NCBI RefSeq assembly: GCF_036985595.1
Contig: NZ_BTPU01000009.1
Location: 109,839-173,838, forward strand
Direction: 5' to 3'
Source of the DNA: Vallitalea maricola
Lineage (GTDB): Bacteria > Bacillota > Clostridia > Lachnospirales > Vallitaleaceae
Length of the DNA: 64,000 bases
Part shown: positions 1 through 7,293 of the stretch, piece by piece
How the letters are laid out: each line of letters opens with the position of its first letter
How positions within the stretch are numbered: the stretch's first letter is position 1
The notes under the pieces: model-generated
Databases searched by the model: none
Told to the model about the DNA's origin: nothing
The model's input: only the letters and a program-made list of their open reading frames with translations
Program-made: the position numbers and the translations under genes

Positions 1-440
1 GCACCATTGGAAAGGTTAGTGAAATTACAATTACAGTTCCTGTAAGTGCTGTGGATATTGGAAGCGTTGCACCCGGGCAAAAAGTAAATATTTTTGTTGA
101 TGCATTTGCCGAGCAAAAATTTACAGGCACCGTTACCGAAAGGCTTCTTGTAGCAAATGACAATGGAGATTACCCTGTCACCATTACCCTTGACCAAACA
201 GAGCAGATGGTGCTTCCGGGTATGAAAGCTTTTGCAACAATTATTTTAAAGGAAAAACAGGATATTTTGACAATCTCAAACAAAGCGATATTGCTTGAGA
301 ATGGTGAGCAATATGTAAATATTAAAAATGAAGACGGCGAACTTGTAAAAACGAAAGTGGTTACCGGATTTTCAGATGGTCGAATTAGTGAAGTGATAAG
401 TGGGCTATCTGAAAATGATGTCGCTGTGGTACAGGAGTAG
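1..440 (+). CDS. Membrane fusion protein of a MacA/HlyD-type ABC exporter (C-terminal part)
   Basis: The reading frame is open from the first bases, so the start and the coiled-coil/lipoyl part lie upstream of the window. What remains is the beta-barrel and membrane-proximal part of a periplasmic-adaptor-like protein (pattern 'VAPGQKVNIFVDAFAEQKFTG', then 'VLPGMKAFATIIL'), as in MacA and its Gram-positive relatives. Only 3 bases separate it from the MacB-like permease, so the two are co-transcribed. In Gram-positives such adaptors sit outside the membrane and shape substrate capture by the FtsX-like permease. The substrate is unknown; antimicrobial peptides or macrolides are family-based guesses. 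Confidence 0.8.
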   Translation, partial: TIGKVSEITITVPVSAVDIGSVAPGQKVNIFVDAFAEQKFTGTVTERLLVANDNGDYPVTITLDQTEQMVLPGMKAFATIILKEKQDILTISNKAILLENGEQYVNIKNEDGELVKTKVVTGFSDGRISEVISGLSENDVAVVQE

Positions 441-443
441 CCT

Positions 444-1646
444 ATGAGATTAAGTGAGATTTTTCATATTGTTTATATCAATATGACTCAAAACAAGTTT
501 CGCCTACTTTTAACGACCTTGGGTATTATTGTGGGTACGATTACCATTATCTTAGTAATTGCAATAGGCAAAGGTGGCGAGCTGGAAGCCGCAAAACAGT
601 TTTCTAATCTGTCTGCTGACACGGTTTATGTCAACTTGGACTATGGAGCAGTAGGACAGAACAGAGATGTTAGCACTGTCCAGAAGTTATCAGTTGACAT
701 TATTGAAAAAATCAAAGAAGAAAGCTCTGCTTTGCAAGGCTTGTATCTTAGAGCTAATGTTTTCAAAGAAGTTCAATTTAAAAGTACTAAGCTATCCTCC
801 AGTTTGGTGGGGGTGACTAATGGCTATGCTCAAATCTCTAACATTCAATTTGAGCAAGGTGCAGATTTTAGCGAATACGATTTTGAGGACGGAGAACGAG
901 TAGCTGTTATCGGAAGCAAGCTTGCTGAAAAATTATTTGGAGCAGATGAACCCGTTGGCAACTACTTAAAAATCGGTGACTTTAGATATAAGGTAATAGG
1001 GCTGTTAAAACGAAGTGAGGACGGCTTACAGGGAGTAGACACAGATAGCAGTATATTTGTACCTTATGCGGCTATGGAGAAAGATAAATTCCTTGATAAA
1101 TACACCACCACACAGGCGGTTGGAAAGGCTGTTAGTATTCAAAGCGTAGAGCTTGCTAAAAAAGAAATAAAAAGCACATTAGGATATTACATGGATGATG
1201 CCAACCTATACTCTGTTTCTGATGCCGGAACAAGAATTGAAGCGGCAACCGCTTCTGCAACCACGATGAAACTTCTTTTGGTCTCCGTTGCTTTGATTGT
1301 CTTTGTAGTTGGCGGCATCGGTATTATGAATGTTATGTTCGTAACGGTAAAAGAGCGTACAAAGGAAATAGGTATTTTGAAAGCACTGGGAGCAAAGGAA
1401 AAAGATATTCTATTGCAATTTTTGATTGAAGCTTTTTGTATCGGCGCTTTTTCCGGGATTGTTGGGGTAGCACTAAGTTTTTTTGCCATAGCCTTAATGA
1501 GATATACAGATATACCCGTCTATCCAACATTAGAGGGTAAAATGATTGCTTCGCTGTTTGCAGTGGCAACTAGCACAATTTTTGGATTTTATCCAGCTTA
1601 CAAAGCTTCGATGTTAATGCCCGTTCAGGCATTGGCTGAAGAATAA
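444..1646 (+). CDS. MacB-like ABC transporter permease (FtsX/MacB_PCD)
   Basis: A 400-residue permease with one N-terminal membrane segment (about residues 18-40), a large extracytoplasmic MacB_PCD domain, and three C-terminal membrane segments of the FtsX fold ('ALIVFVVGGIGIMNVMFVTVKERTKEIGILKALGA' in outline). The 'KERTKEIGILKALGA' signature marks the coupling region for the ATPase. The ATG follows an AGGAG site. It lies between the adaptor fragment and a lipoprotein gene, with the ATPase gene 0.6 kb downstream, so the four genes form a tripartite-like export system carried as cargo on the conjugative element. Length is normal for the family and no damage is seen. Confidence 0.9.
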   Translation: MRLSEIFHIVYINMTQNKFRLLLTTLGIIVGTITIILVIAIGKGGELEAAKQFSNLSADTVYVNLDYGAVGQNRDVSTVQKLSVDIIEKIKEESSALQGLYLRANVFKEVQFKSTKLSSSLVGVTNGYAQISNIQFEQGADFSEYDFEDGERVAVIGSKLAEKLFGADEPVGNYLKIGDFRYKVIGLLKRSEDGLQGVDTDSSIFVPYAAMEKDKFLDKYTTTQAVGKAVSIQSVELAKKEIKSTLGYYMDDANLYSVSDAGTRIEAATASATTMKLLLVSVALIVFVVGGIGIMNVMFVTVKERTKEIGILKALGAKEKDILLQFLIEAFCIGAFSGIVGVALSFFAIALMRYTDIPVYPTLEGKMIASLFAVATSTIFGFYPAYKASMLMPVQALAEE

Positions 1647-1677
1647 ACTAAAAACTTAATTTAAAGGAGTTAACACA

Positions 1678-2229
1678 ATGAAAAAAATTATATTAATGGC
1701 GGTAGCCGCAACACTTGTACTTACACTTGCTGCTTGCTCAAATGGAGCAAATAATTCAAGCAAACCAAATCCACAGCCGGAATCATCACAAGGCGAACAG
1801 GAACAAACAGCAAAAATCCAAACCTATATAGGGGAGGTTAAAGACAAGGTCGGAAACGATATTACACTTAGCGTGGGTAATCTCATTCTTGAGAATGAAA
1901 ATGGTGATGGACAGGGTATGATGATTGACGAAAATGGTAATCAGGTTCCTATCGAAGGTGGCATAGGCGATAACGCAGGCGGACAGACCATTATGATTCC
2001 CGCTCCTGATGATGGTGGCGCAGATGGAAATTCCACAGATGGCAGCGAAATTGAAAAGCTTCCTATTGAATTTACAGGTGAGGTCAGAGATTTTACCATT
2101 CCTGCCGGTGCAAAGGTTATCAATGCAATGGGTAAAGAAACTACGCTAGATAGCATCAAAAAGGGTAGTTTGGTGCAGCTGATTATCAACGAAACCAGTG
2201 GTGTAGTTGAAAGTGTCATGGTCTGGTAA
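1678..2229 (+). CDS. Lipoprotein of the ABC export operon, function unknown
   Basis: A 183-residue protein with a lipoprotein signal peptide: a KK start, a hydrophobic core and the lipobox LAAC with Cys at about residue 20. A Ser/Asn/Gln-rich linker follows, then an acidic, Gly/Asp/Asn-rich region (about residues 80-125) and a compact C-terminal segment with beta-strand character. The ATG follows an AAAGGAG site. It sits between the permease and ATPase genes of the MacAB-like operon, which suggests an extracellular accessory or substrate-binding part of that system. I do not recognise a named domain, so that role is inferred from position only. Confidence 0.65.
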   Translation: MKKIILMAVAATLVLTLAACSNGANNSSKPNPQPESSQGEQEQTAKIQTYIGEVKDKVGNDITLSVGNLILENENGDGQGMMIDENGNQVPIEGGIGDNAGGQTIMIPAPDDGGADGNSTDGSEIEKLPIEFTGEVRDFTIPAGAKVINAMGKETTLDSIKKGSLVQLIINETSGVVESVMVW

Positions 2230-2233
2230 TTTC

Positions 2234-2893
2234 ATGATTAGCTTAGAAAAAGTTAATAAATCCTATCACATGGGTGCTTCTTCCCTTCACGTTTTAAAGG
2301 ACGTATCTATGCAGGTAGCAAAAGGCGAATTTGTTTCTATCTTAGGTGCTTCTGGTAGTGGAAAGTCTACATTAATGAATATTATTGGATGCATGGATAC
2401 TTTAGATACAGGTAGCTATATTATTGATGATATTTGTGTTGAGAACAGTGATACAAGTATTCTTGCAACTATCAGAAATGAAAAAATAGGGTTTATTTTT
2501 CAAAAATATCACCTCATTCCTAAGTATACTGTTGAACAAAATGTAATGATGCCTCTGCTTATCCGTGGAACAGAAAGAAATATTGCAAAGAATAGTGCAA
2601 AAGATATTTTGGAAATGGTAGGGCTTTCAGACCGAGGACAGCACAAACCAAGCGAACTTTCCGGTGGTCAGCAACAGCGTGTTGCCATTGCAAGAGCATT
2701 GATTACAAAGCCAGCCATACTACTTGCCGATGAGCCAACAGGTGCATTGGACTCCAAGACTGGTAAGGAAATACTGGCACTATTTAAGGAACTTAATAGC
2801 CAAGGAAACACAATTATACAAATTACCCATGATACAAGTGTAGCCAAGGCAGGTGGAAGAATTTTGACTTTGGTAGATGGTGTGCTTACCTAA
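2234..2893 (+). CDS. ABC transporter ATP-binding protein (MacB/LolD type)
   Basis: A 220-residue ATPase with Walker A (GASGSGKST, about residue 38), Q-loop, the ABC signature LSGGQQQRVAIARAL, Walker B (ILLADEPTGALD) and a switch histidine (ITHD). The order and sequence fit the MacB/LolD/FtsE group that drives FtsX-like permeases. I place the start at the ATG at 2234, where the 'MISLEKVNKSY' family start begins. A GTG nine codons upstream is open but would overlap the lipoprotein gene. It is the last gene of the export operon and is not followed by a related gene. Confidence 0.9.
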   Translation: MISLEKVNKSYHMGASSLHVLKDVSMQVAKGEFVSILGASGSGKSTLMNIIGCMDTLDTGSYIIDDICVENSDTSILATIRNEKIGFIFQKYHLIPKYTVEQNVMMPLLIRGTERNIAKNSAKDILEMVGLSDRGQHKPSELSGGQQQRVAIARALITKPAILLADEPTGALDSKTGKEILALFKELNSQGNTIIQITHDTSVAKAGGRILTLVDGVLT

Positions 2894-3040
2894 ATGTTTT
2901 AATTAGTGAGTTAAGAAATCATGTTTTGAGGTATTAGAATGAAAAAGCAAAAAAATTACTATCTGAAAAAATCAAGTTCTTTATACCTTGGCATGTTCTA
3001 TTAACATCTCCAAATAATTATTTACAATATAAATATACCC

Positions 3041-3080
3041 ATGCCCGATTGAGATTTTATGAATTTCAGTCGGGCATTTT
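3041..3080 (+). terminator. Rho-independent terminator after the ABC export operon
   Basis: Arms ATGCCCGA and TCGGGCAT, with further imperfect pairing inside, are followed by a T-run (TTTTTG). The site lies about 150 bases past the ATPase stop and separates the cargo operon from the regulation and recombination module. Confidence 0.75.
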
Positions 3081-3119
3081 TGCGTTCATAGCCTCTCGGT
3101 GTCGTTCACCTCCCACCGT

Positions 3120-3155
3120 CCTTTCAAATTCAGCTCTTAACCAAAATTTGAAAGG
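3120..3155 (+). promoter_or_regulatory. Hairpin able to mask the ribosome binding site of the sigma-like gene
   Basis: An 11-base perfect inverted repeat, CCTTTCAAATT (3120-3130) and AATTTGAAAGG (3145-3155). The right arm overlaps the start of the Shine-Dalgarno AAAGGAGGG used by the gene at 3167. Folding would hide that site, so translation of the regulator may be controlled. No leader peptide or T-run was seen here. Confidence 0.55.
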
Positions 3156-3166
3156 AGGGTACAGCC

Positions 3167-3589
3167 ATGAAAAAAATAAACCTAAAAGATTACTATGACC
3201 ATATCGTCATAGATACCTATATTGACATTCCCAATGAGGTGTTTGACATCTTTGAAGAACACCGCAAAGCAGAACAAGCCTACCAAAGCCGCATACGCTA
3301 CCACAAAGCCTACTACTCTCTTGACCGTGGTGACGGTATCGAACATAGTGCCTTATTCGTATCCCTCTCGCCCGATGAGATTTACGAACGCAAGCTCACA
3401 ACCGAACAACTCCACGCTGCCATTGCCACATTGCCGGACAAGCAGGCAAAACGCATTTACGCTCATTATTTCTTGGGCATGAGTAAGACCGCTATTGCCA
3501 AAGCCGAGGGTACATCAGCAAGTAGCGTGAAAGATGCAATTCGTAGAGGGCTATGCAGTTTAGAAAAGTATTTGAAAAATAATTTGTAA
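3167..3589 (+). CDS. Sigma-70-like regulator of the conjugative element
   Basis: A 140-residue protein whose C-terminal half is a sigma-70 region 4-like helix-turn-helix ('LPDKQAKRIYAHYFLGMSKTAIAKAEGTSASSVKDAIRRG' in outline). The N-terminal part ('INLKDYY...YIDIPNEVFDIFEEHRKAEQAYQSRIRYHKAYYSLD') is the form found in the small sigma-like ORF of Tn916/Tn1549 elements. It lacks a sigma region 2, so it probably acts as an activator or partner, not a full sigma factor. It has a strong AAAGGAGGG site that can be masked by a hairpin. It is the first gene of the recombination end of the element. Confidence 0.8.
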   Translation: MKKINLKDYYDHIVIDTYIDIPNEVFDIFEEHRKAEQAYQSRIRYHKAYYSLDRGDGIEHSALFVSLSPDEIYERKLTTEQLHAAIATLPDKQAKRIYAHYFLGMSKTAIAKAEGTSASSVKDAIRRGLCSLEKYLKNNL

Positions 3590-3751
3590 GCTGCCCACGT
3601 CGTTTGCCCCTCTTTTTCTAAAGGTATATGAGAGGAAGTTTTTTCTCTGATATTCCTAACAGCATAATTGCTCTTTGACAATTTCATATACGATATTTTG
3701 AGTACATAACTTATGTGAGCCGAAAGGCAAAGCGACTTAACAGACATCGCC

Positions 3752-3868
3752 ATGATAACGGTATGGGGAGGTGAATATAATGCCATTGGAGCGATAAAAT
3801 GGACTGTTAGACCGAGTTTGGCACACTCGTCCGCAATGACCCACATAAGGAATAATGATACTTCGTGA
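3752..3868 (+). CDS. Small ORF (38 aa) in the ICE spacer
   Basis: An ATG-to-TGA frame of 38 codons starting MITVWGGEYNAIGAI and ending with 'LAHSSAMTHIRNNDTS'. The C-terminal phrase resembles short ORFs I associate with Tn1549-type elements between the sigma-like gene and the excisionase, but I cannot verify that without a search. There is no good Shine-Dalgarno site in front of the ATG. It could instead be a remnant of a longer ORF or part of a structured RNA. It does not overlap any other plausible gene. Confidence 0.35.
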   Translation: MITVWGGEYNAIGAIKWTVRPSLAHSSAMTHIRNNDTS

Positions 3869-3915
3869 CGTTCCGCCCCCAAGACGATAGAAACAGGGGG
3901 AGTTCCTGCGGTATG

Positions 3916-3941
3916 CGTAGCTTCTGAAAGGACAAGCTACG
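3916..3941. repeat. Hairpin in the ICE spacer
   Basis: Perfect 8-base arms CGTAGCTT (3916-3923) and AAGCTACG (3934-3941) with a 10-base loop. A second small hairpin, CCCC-TTTGTC-GGGG, follows near 3985-4000. The 3590-4125 spacer is unusually rich in stems for a spacer and otherwise holds only the small ORF at 3752. It may be a regulatory RNA leading into the excisionase gene. Confidence 0.4.
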
Positions 3942-4038
3942 GTACTGTGGGGCTATGATGGCTGTGCCAACAGCAACTCAAAATATCCCCTTTGTCGGGG
4001 GTGCGTGGCAAATACGGCAAACTACGATAAAACAAAAT

Positions 4039-4092
4039 AGACCGTAACACTCTATTTCTGTTCCAAAGAAAAGGTGTTGCGGTCTTTCTATT
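4039..4092 (+). terminator. Terminator-like hairpin upstream of the excisionase gene
   Basis: Arms AGACCGTAACAC (4039-4050) and GTGTTGCGGTCT (4074-4085) pair over 12 bases with one G-T pair, followed by TTCTATTT. It lies 35 bases before the excisionase ATG. It may end transcripts from the sigma-like region or act as an attenuator for xis-int. Confidence 0.6.
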
Positions 4093-4125
4093 TATAAATA
4101 TGATTTCTCGAAAGGAGGTCAAAAC

Positions 4126-4356
4126 ATGAACGCTAATGCAATTCACACAGGCAACAAATTCGGACTAACCGTTGATGAAGCTGCCGCTTACACAGGTATA
4201 GGCAGAAATACACTGCGAATGTTGATAAAGCACGGAAAATTACCTGTGCTTTTTGTTGGCAGAAAAAATGTTATTCGTACAGATGTGTTAGAGCAATTTT
4301 TGACTGCCAATCAAGGGATAAATCTCTTAGATATGGAGCGAGTGAAAAGCTTATGA
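4126..4356 (+). CDS. xis: Excisionase (Tn916 Xis-like)
   Basis: A 76-residue winged-helix DNA-binding protein: 'LTVDEAAAYTGIGRNTLRMLIKHGKLPVLFVGRKNVIRTDVLEQFL' is the excisionase/MerR-like fold of Tn916-family Xis. Such proteins bend the element ends so that the integrase excises. The ATG follows GAAAGGAGGTC. It lies about 100 bases upstream of the integrase, the standard order. Length is slightly above the 67 residues of Tn916 Xis. No damage is seen. Confidence 0.88.
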   Translation: MNANAIHTGNKFGLTVDEAAAYTGIGRNTLRMLIKHGKLPVLFVGRKNVIRTDVLEQFLTANQGINLLDMERVKSL

Positions 4357-4463
4357 GAAAACAAAAAATAAAACGGCAAAGTTGTATGGGTGATGTTTTT
4401 CCTTTATAATTGTGGTATCACATTACAACAGTGACCTTTGCCGTATCGAAAGGAGAATATATT

Positions 4464-5759
4464 ATGGCAAAAGGTTCTGTTAGGAAAAAAGGAAAGAAGT
4501 GGTACTATCGCTTTTATGTAGAAGATGCAAGCGGTAATCGCATACAAAAGGAAATGCCCGGCACGGAAAGCAAGAGCGAAACAGAAACTCTACTCCGCAA
4601 GGCTATGGAGGAGTATGAAAATCAAGCGTTTGTTGCAAAGGCTTCTAATCTTACACTCAGCGATATGTTAGATATGTGGATTGATGAAGAACTTACCCCA
4701 AGCAAACGCAGTAACGGCACTGAACGGTCATATCTGAATACAGCCAACCGCATTAAGCAACATTCCATTGGTAAGAGAAAGTTAAAAACAATTACAGCAG
4801 AGCATCTTCAAAAGTTTTTCGACTCTCTTTCCTCTGCTCAACCATTATCAAATGGAAATAAGTCTAAGCCACTGTCAGCAGGCAGTCTAAATGTATATGC
4901 AGCAGTCATGCGTGGAGCGTTTCGGTTTGCTGTGTTTCCAAAACAGCTCATTACCTTTAATCCTATGCAATATGTGGTGCTTAGAGGAAATCAAGATGAT
5001 TATGAGATGTTCAGCAGCGATGAAGATGGAGAAGCAGGAAAATCCCCAGTAGTGACTGACGAGCAATTCAAGCAAATGTCAGAGTATTTGCAGGGAATAA
5101 ACAATCCGGCATTGTTCCCCATACAAATTGCTTACTACACAGGGTTAAGGCTTGGTGAGGTTTGTGGCTTGACTTGGCAGGATATTGACTTAGAGGGAAA
5201 ATACTTAACAGTTAGGCGTAGTGTGTGTTATAATAACACTCGGAAGGCTATGACTATCGGACCGACAAAACGCAAAAAGATACGCACCGTGGATTTTGGA
5301 GATACATTGACCAACATACTGATACAAGCAAAAAAGGAACAGCAGAAAAATAGAAAGCAGTATGGTGAGTTATATAGCCAAAACTACTATACCATAGAAA
5401 AAGTCAAAAACCGCACTTACTATTATCTTCATTCAAAGCCTGTGACAAGCAGTGTGCCGGAAGAATACAATGACATTTCCCTCGTTTGTCTGCGACCAGA
5501 TGGAACATTAGAAGCCCCAAGAACAATTACAGGTATGTGCCTTACCCTCAAGAAAAGAATTGAAGGCTTAGAGGACTTCCATTTTCATCAACTCAGACAC
5601 ACATACACCAGTAAGCTGTTGTCAAATGGAGCTGCACCGAAAGATGTGCAAGAGCTGTTAGGGCATTCGGATATTAACACAACTATGAACATTTATGCCC
5701 ATGCTACAAGAGAGTCAAAACGAAACTCTGTGATGCTACTGGAAACGGCTACGATTTAA
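4464..5759 (+). CDS. int: Tyrosine integrase of the conjugative element (Tn916 Int family)
   Basis: A 431-residue site-specific recombinase. The N-terminus 'MAKGSVRKKGKKWYYRFYVED' is the arm-binding domain of the Tn916 family and the middle part is the SAM-like core-binding domain. The catalytic residues are all present: Arg in 'YYTGLRLGEVCGLTW' (about 230), HQLRHTY (about 376-379), the 'LLGHSDINTT' His and the nucleophile Tyr in 'MNIYAH' (about 410). I use the ATG at 4464, preceded by AAAGGAGAA, because a longer in-frame start has no site and lacks family similarity. It probably catalyses insertion and excision of the whole element, and appears functional. Confidence 0.93.
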   Translation: MAKGSVRKKGKKWYYRFYVEDASGNRIQKEMPGTESKSETETLLRKAMEEYENQAFVAKASNLTLSDMLDMWIDEELTPSKRSNGTERSYLNTANRIKQHSIGKRKLKTITAEHLQKFFDSLSSAQPLSNGNKSKPLSAGSLNVYAAVMRGAFRFAVFPKQLITFNPMQYVVLRGNQDDYEMFSSDEDGEAGKSPVVTDEQFKQMSEYLQGINNPALFPIQIAYYTGLRLGEVCGLTWQDIDLEGKYLTVRRSVCYNNTRKAMTIGPTKRKKIRTVDFGDTLTNILIQAKKEQQKNRKQYGELYSQNYYTIEKVKNRTYYYLHSKPVTSSVPEEYNDISLVCLRPDGTLEAPRTITGMCLTLKKRIEGLEDFHFHQLRHTYTSKLLSNGAAPKDVQELLGHSDINTTMNIYAHATRESKRNSVMLLETATI

Positions 5760-5772
5760 TTTGAAAGCATAC

Positions 5773-5824
5773 TTTCCCTTGTAGATTTCTGATAAGGGAA
5801 AAAACAAGGGAAATAAGGGATAAA
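5773..5824 (+). repeat. Short direct repeats at the ICE end, candidate integrase arm sites
   Basis: The motif AAGGGAAA/AAGGGAAAT/AAGGGATAAA occurs three times in close tandem (from 5794, 5806 and 5815), with an inverted TTTCCCTT at 5773-5780. Integrases of this family bind short repeats near the element ends. The location just after int fits this, but the role is inferred. Confidence 0.4.
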
Positions 5825-5920
5825 ACCCCTAAGAAAACCCCCATAAACGCAGTGTTTTCAAGGGTTAAGGCGAAAGGGGTAAAGAAAATTTATATAAGAA
5901 TACTTCTTAAAATGAGTACA

Positions 5921-6502
5921 TCATGATATTTCTTTAGGATTCTTGAAACAATGATAACAGACAGGTACGTACTTCTCAAGTCCTCCAATATCAATAGGTT
6001 TACCCTCATATACCGGCTTACCATCAACAAGTTTTAAGTTATGGGTAGCCTTATTATTGCAAAACCAACAAACAGTCTTTATCTCTTCTAGTTTATCGGC
6101 AAGTTCAAATAGTCTTTTACTTGCATCAAATAACTCTAACGTATAACTAACTCTAAGACCATAGCAAATGACTGGTGTATTATACTCATCAACAATTTCT
6201 CTAAGTTGATCGATATGTTTAGGTTTTAACATTTGGCATTCATCCACAAGTATACAATCAATATTATCTTTTTGTTTACGATGGGAAACATACAAATTAT
6301 AGATATTTGTACCATCATCTATTAGCTCTGCTGGCATTTTGAATCCTGCTCTCGTTGAAACATAGCCGTCACTTCTAGTATCTATTTTAGGGATTAATAG
6401 TAATACTTCTTTGCCTTGAGTTTGATAATTATGAGCTGTAGCTATAAGGTTCAAAGATTTTGCAGAAAAAACAGTGCCGTATTTGAAAAACAACTTAGCC
6501 AT
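5921..6502 (-). CDS. tdk: Thymidine kinase (type II, zinc-binding) with altered P-loop
   Basis: A 193-residue enzyme of the TK1 family, which phosphorylates thymidine in DNA precursor salvage. The P-loop region reads YGTVFSAKS (about residues 7-15), followed by 'IDTRSD', the catalytic 'VDECQMLK' (about 88-95) and two zinc Cys pairs, CWFC (about 145) and CYHC (about 185). The ATG at 6502 follows AGGAGA; an upstream in-frame start has no site. Most members have S-G-K-S/T in the P-loop. Here the Gly is Ala, which might lower nucleotide binding. It is the first chromosomal gene next to the conjugative element, and lies tail-on to it. Confidence 0.87.
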   Translation of the reverse strand: MAKLFFKYGTVFSAKSLNLIATAHNYQTQGKEVLLLIPKIDTRSDGYVSTRAGFKMPAELIDDGTNIYNLYVSHRKQKDNIDCILVDECQMLKPKHIDQLREIVDEYNTPVICYGLRVSYTLELFDASKRLFELADKLEEIKTVCWFCNNKATHNLKLVDGKPVYEGKPIDIGGLEKYVPVCYHCFKNPKEIS

Positions 6503-6705
6503 ATGTATTCTCCTAACATTAATTATTGAAACTAATTTTTTCATCCATTATATATTATGACATATATTAATTTTTATCTCAAGAATGTTTTTCCTTAGGT
6601 CTTTTAGCCTATTTTTAATCATTATATTATAGGACTATATAATCATTTTAAACTTTTTTCAATTTTTTTGTAACCTTTTGGGGTGTTTAACATCTTATAT
6701 AATAG

Positions 6706-6872
6706 AGGGAGTATTTTAATACATACTCATTAAATTTGTAAAAACAACTAGAGCAATGCCCTTTGTTCTAAGAAAAGTACCTTTAGGAAGGTACCAGTAC
6801 ACTTATTAAAAAGCAGTATACATATATTGCTGTTCCGGTCAAAACCATGAAGTTGCCCTGCTTCATGGTTTT
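6706..6872 (+). ncRNA. Candidate structured RNA of three stem-loops
   Basis: Three hairpins follow one another: GTACCTT-TAGG-AAGGTAC (near 6776-6796), AGCAGTATA/TATATTGCT (near 6811-6834), and AAAACCATGAAG/CTTCATGGTTTT with loop TTGCCCTG (near 6841-6872). The last is terminator-like, ending in a short T-run. A TATAAT sequence at 6698-6703 could be the -10 box, but the -35 box is weak. There is no open frame or ribosome binding site. I do not recognise the family and considered 6S RNA without finding its central bulge pattern. Strand is inferred from the T-run. Confidence 0.4.
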
Positions 6873-6906
6873 GGTATATATGTAAAATTTTAATTATTTT
6901 TGGAAG

Positions 6907-7142
6907 TTATCCACATTTTTCCTGTTGATAACACCATTTTCTTGGGGATAACTTTAATAACTATACACAATTTTGTCATGCCTCAAATTAAAATATCGTT
7001 ATATATCCATAAAAATAATTTTTTAAAAATATATGAAAAGGTTAATTTCTTAACAAAGTTAAGATGCTCCTTTACTTCTATAAATAATTAATCCAAATTA
7101 TTATGTCGTTTTTTGTCCTTGTGGATAAAAATTTGTGGATAA
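6907..7142. other. Cluster of DnaA boxes flanking an AT-rich stretch
   Basis: Three perfect DnaA boxes (TTATCCACA or its complement TGTGGATAA) lie at 6907-6915 (+), 7120-7128 (-) and 7134-7142 (-). One-mismatch copies are TGTTGATAA at 6923-6931 and TGGGGATAA at 6943-6951. The 170 bases between the two groups are nearly all A and T. No gene occupies the stretch. dnaA, dnaN or rpmH are not adjacent, so it is not an obvious chromosomal origin. A DnaA-titrating or regulatory cluster, or an origin-like relic, are possible. Confidence 0.6.
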
Positions 7143-7293
7143 AATTTGTCTTTTCATTTTTTACCAGTATAATTATTATCATAATTTCCCAAAATATATA
7201 TGAAAGTATAAAAGAATTTTAACATACATTGTTATTATCCTTTATTTGTATTAAAAATTAATTTTTAGTGTATTTAGGAAGGAGATTTAATCA

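Larger units (their letters stand above)
1..5900. mobile_element. Right end of a Tn916/Tn1549-type integrative conjugative element
   Basis: The order sigma-like regulator, excisionase, integrase at the end is the module that closes Tn916/Tn1549 elements. The DNA here looks less AT-rich than the chromosome that follows, and the ABC export operon reads as cargo. The left end lies outside the window. The right boundary is inferred to fall between the integrase stop (5759) and the thymidine kinase gene (5921), near the short repeats at 5773-5824. The exact junction cannot be set without the empty-site sequence. Confidence 0.8.

Noticed and set aside
2207..2233. Upstream GTG start for the ABC ATPase
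   Set aside because: It overlaps the lipoprotein gene and adds nine residues outside the family start; the ATG at 2234 fits better.
6706..6872. 6S RNA or tracrRNA identity for the structured spacer
   Set aside because: The long closing stem and central bulge of 6S RNA are not seen, and no cas genes or CRISPR repeats occur in the window.
6900..7091. A 63-codon frame on the plus strand over the DnaA-box region
   Set aside because: No ribosome binding site, low-complexity AT-rich codons and no resemblance to a protein; the DNA signals explain the region better.
6907..7142. Calling the DnaA-box cluster the chromosomal replication origin
   Set aside because: The usual neighbours (dnaA, dnaN, rpmH) are absent, and strand skew cannot be judged from one window.
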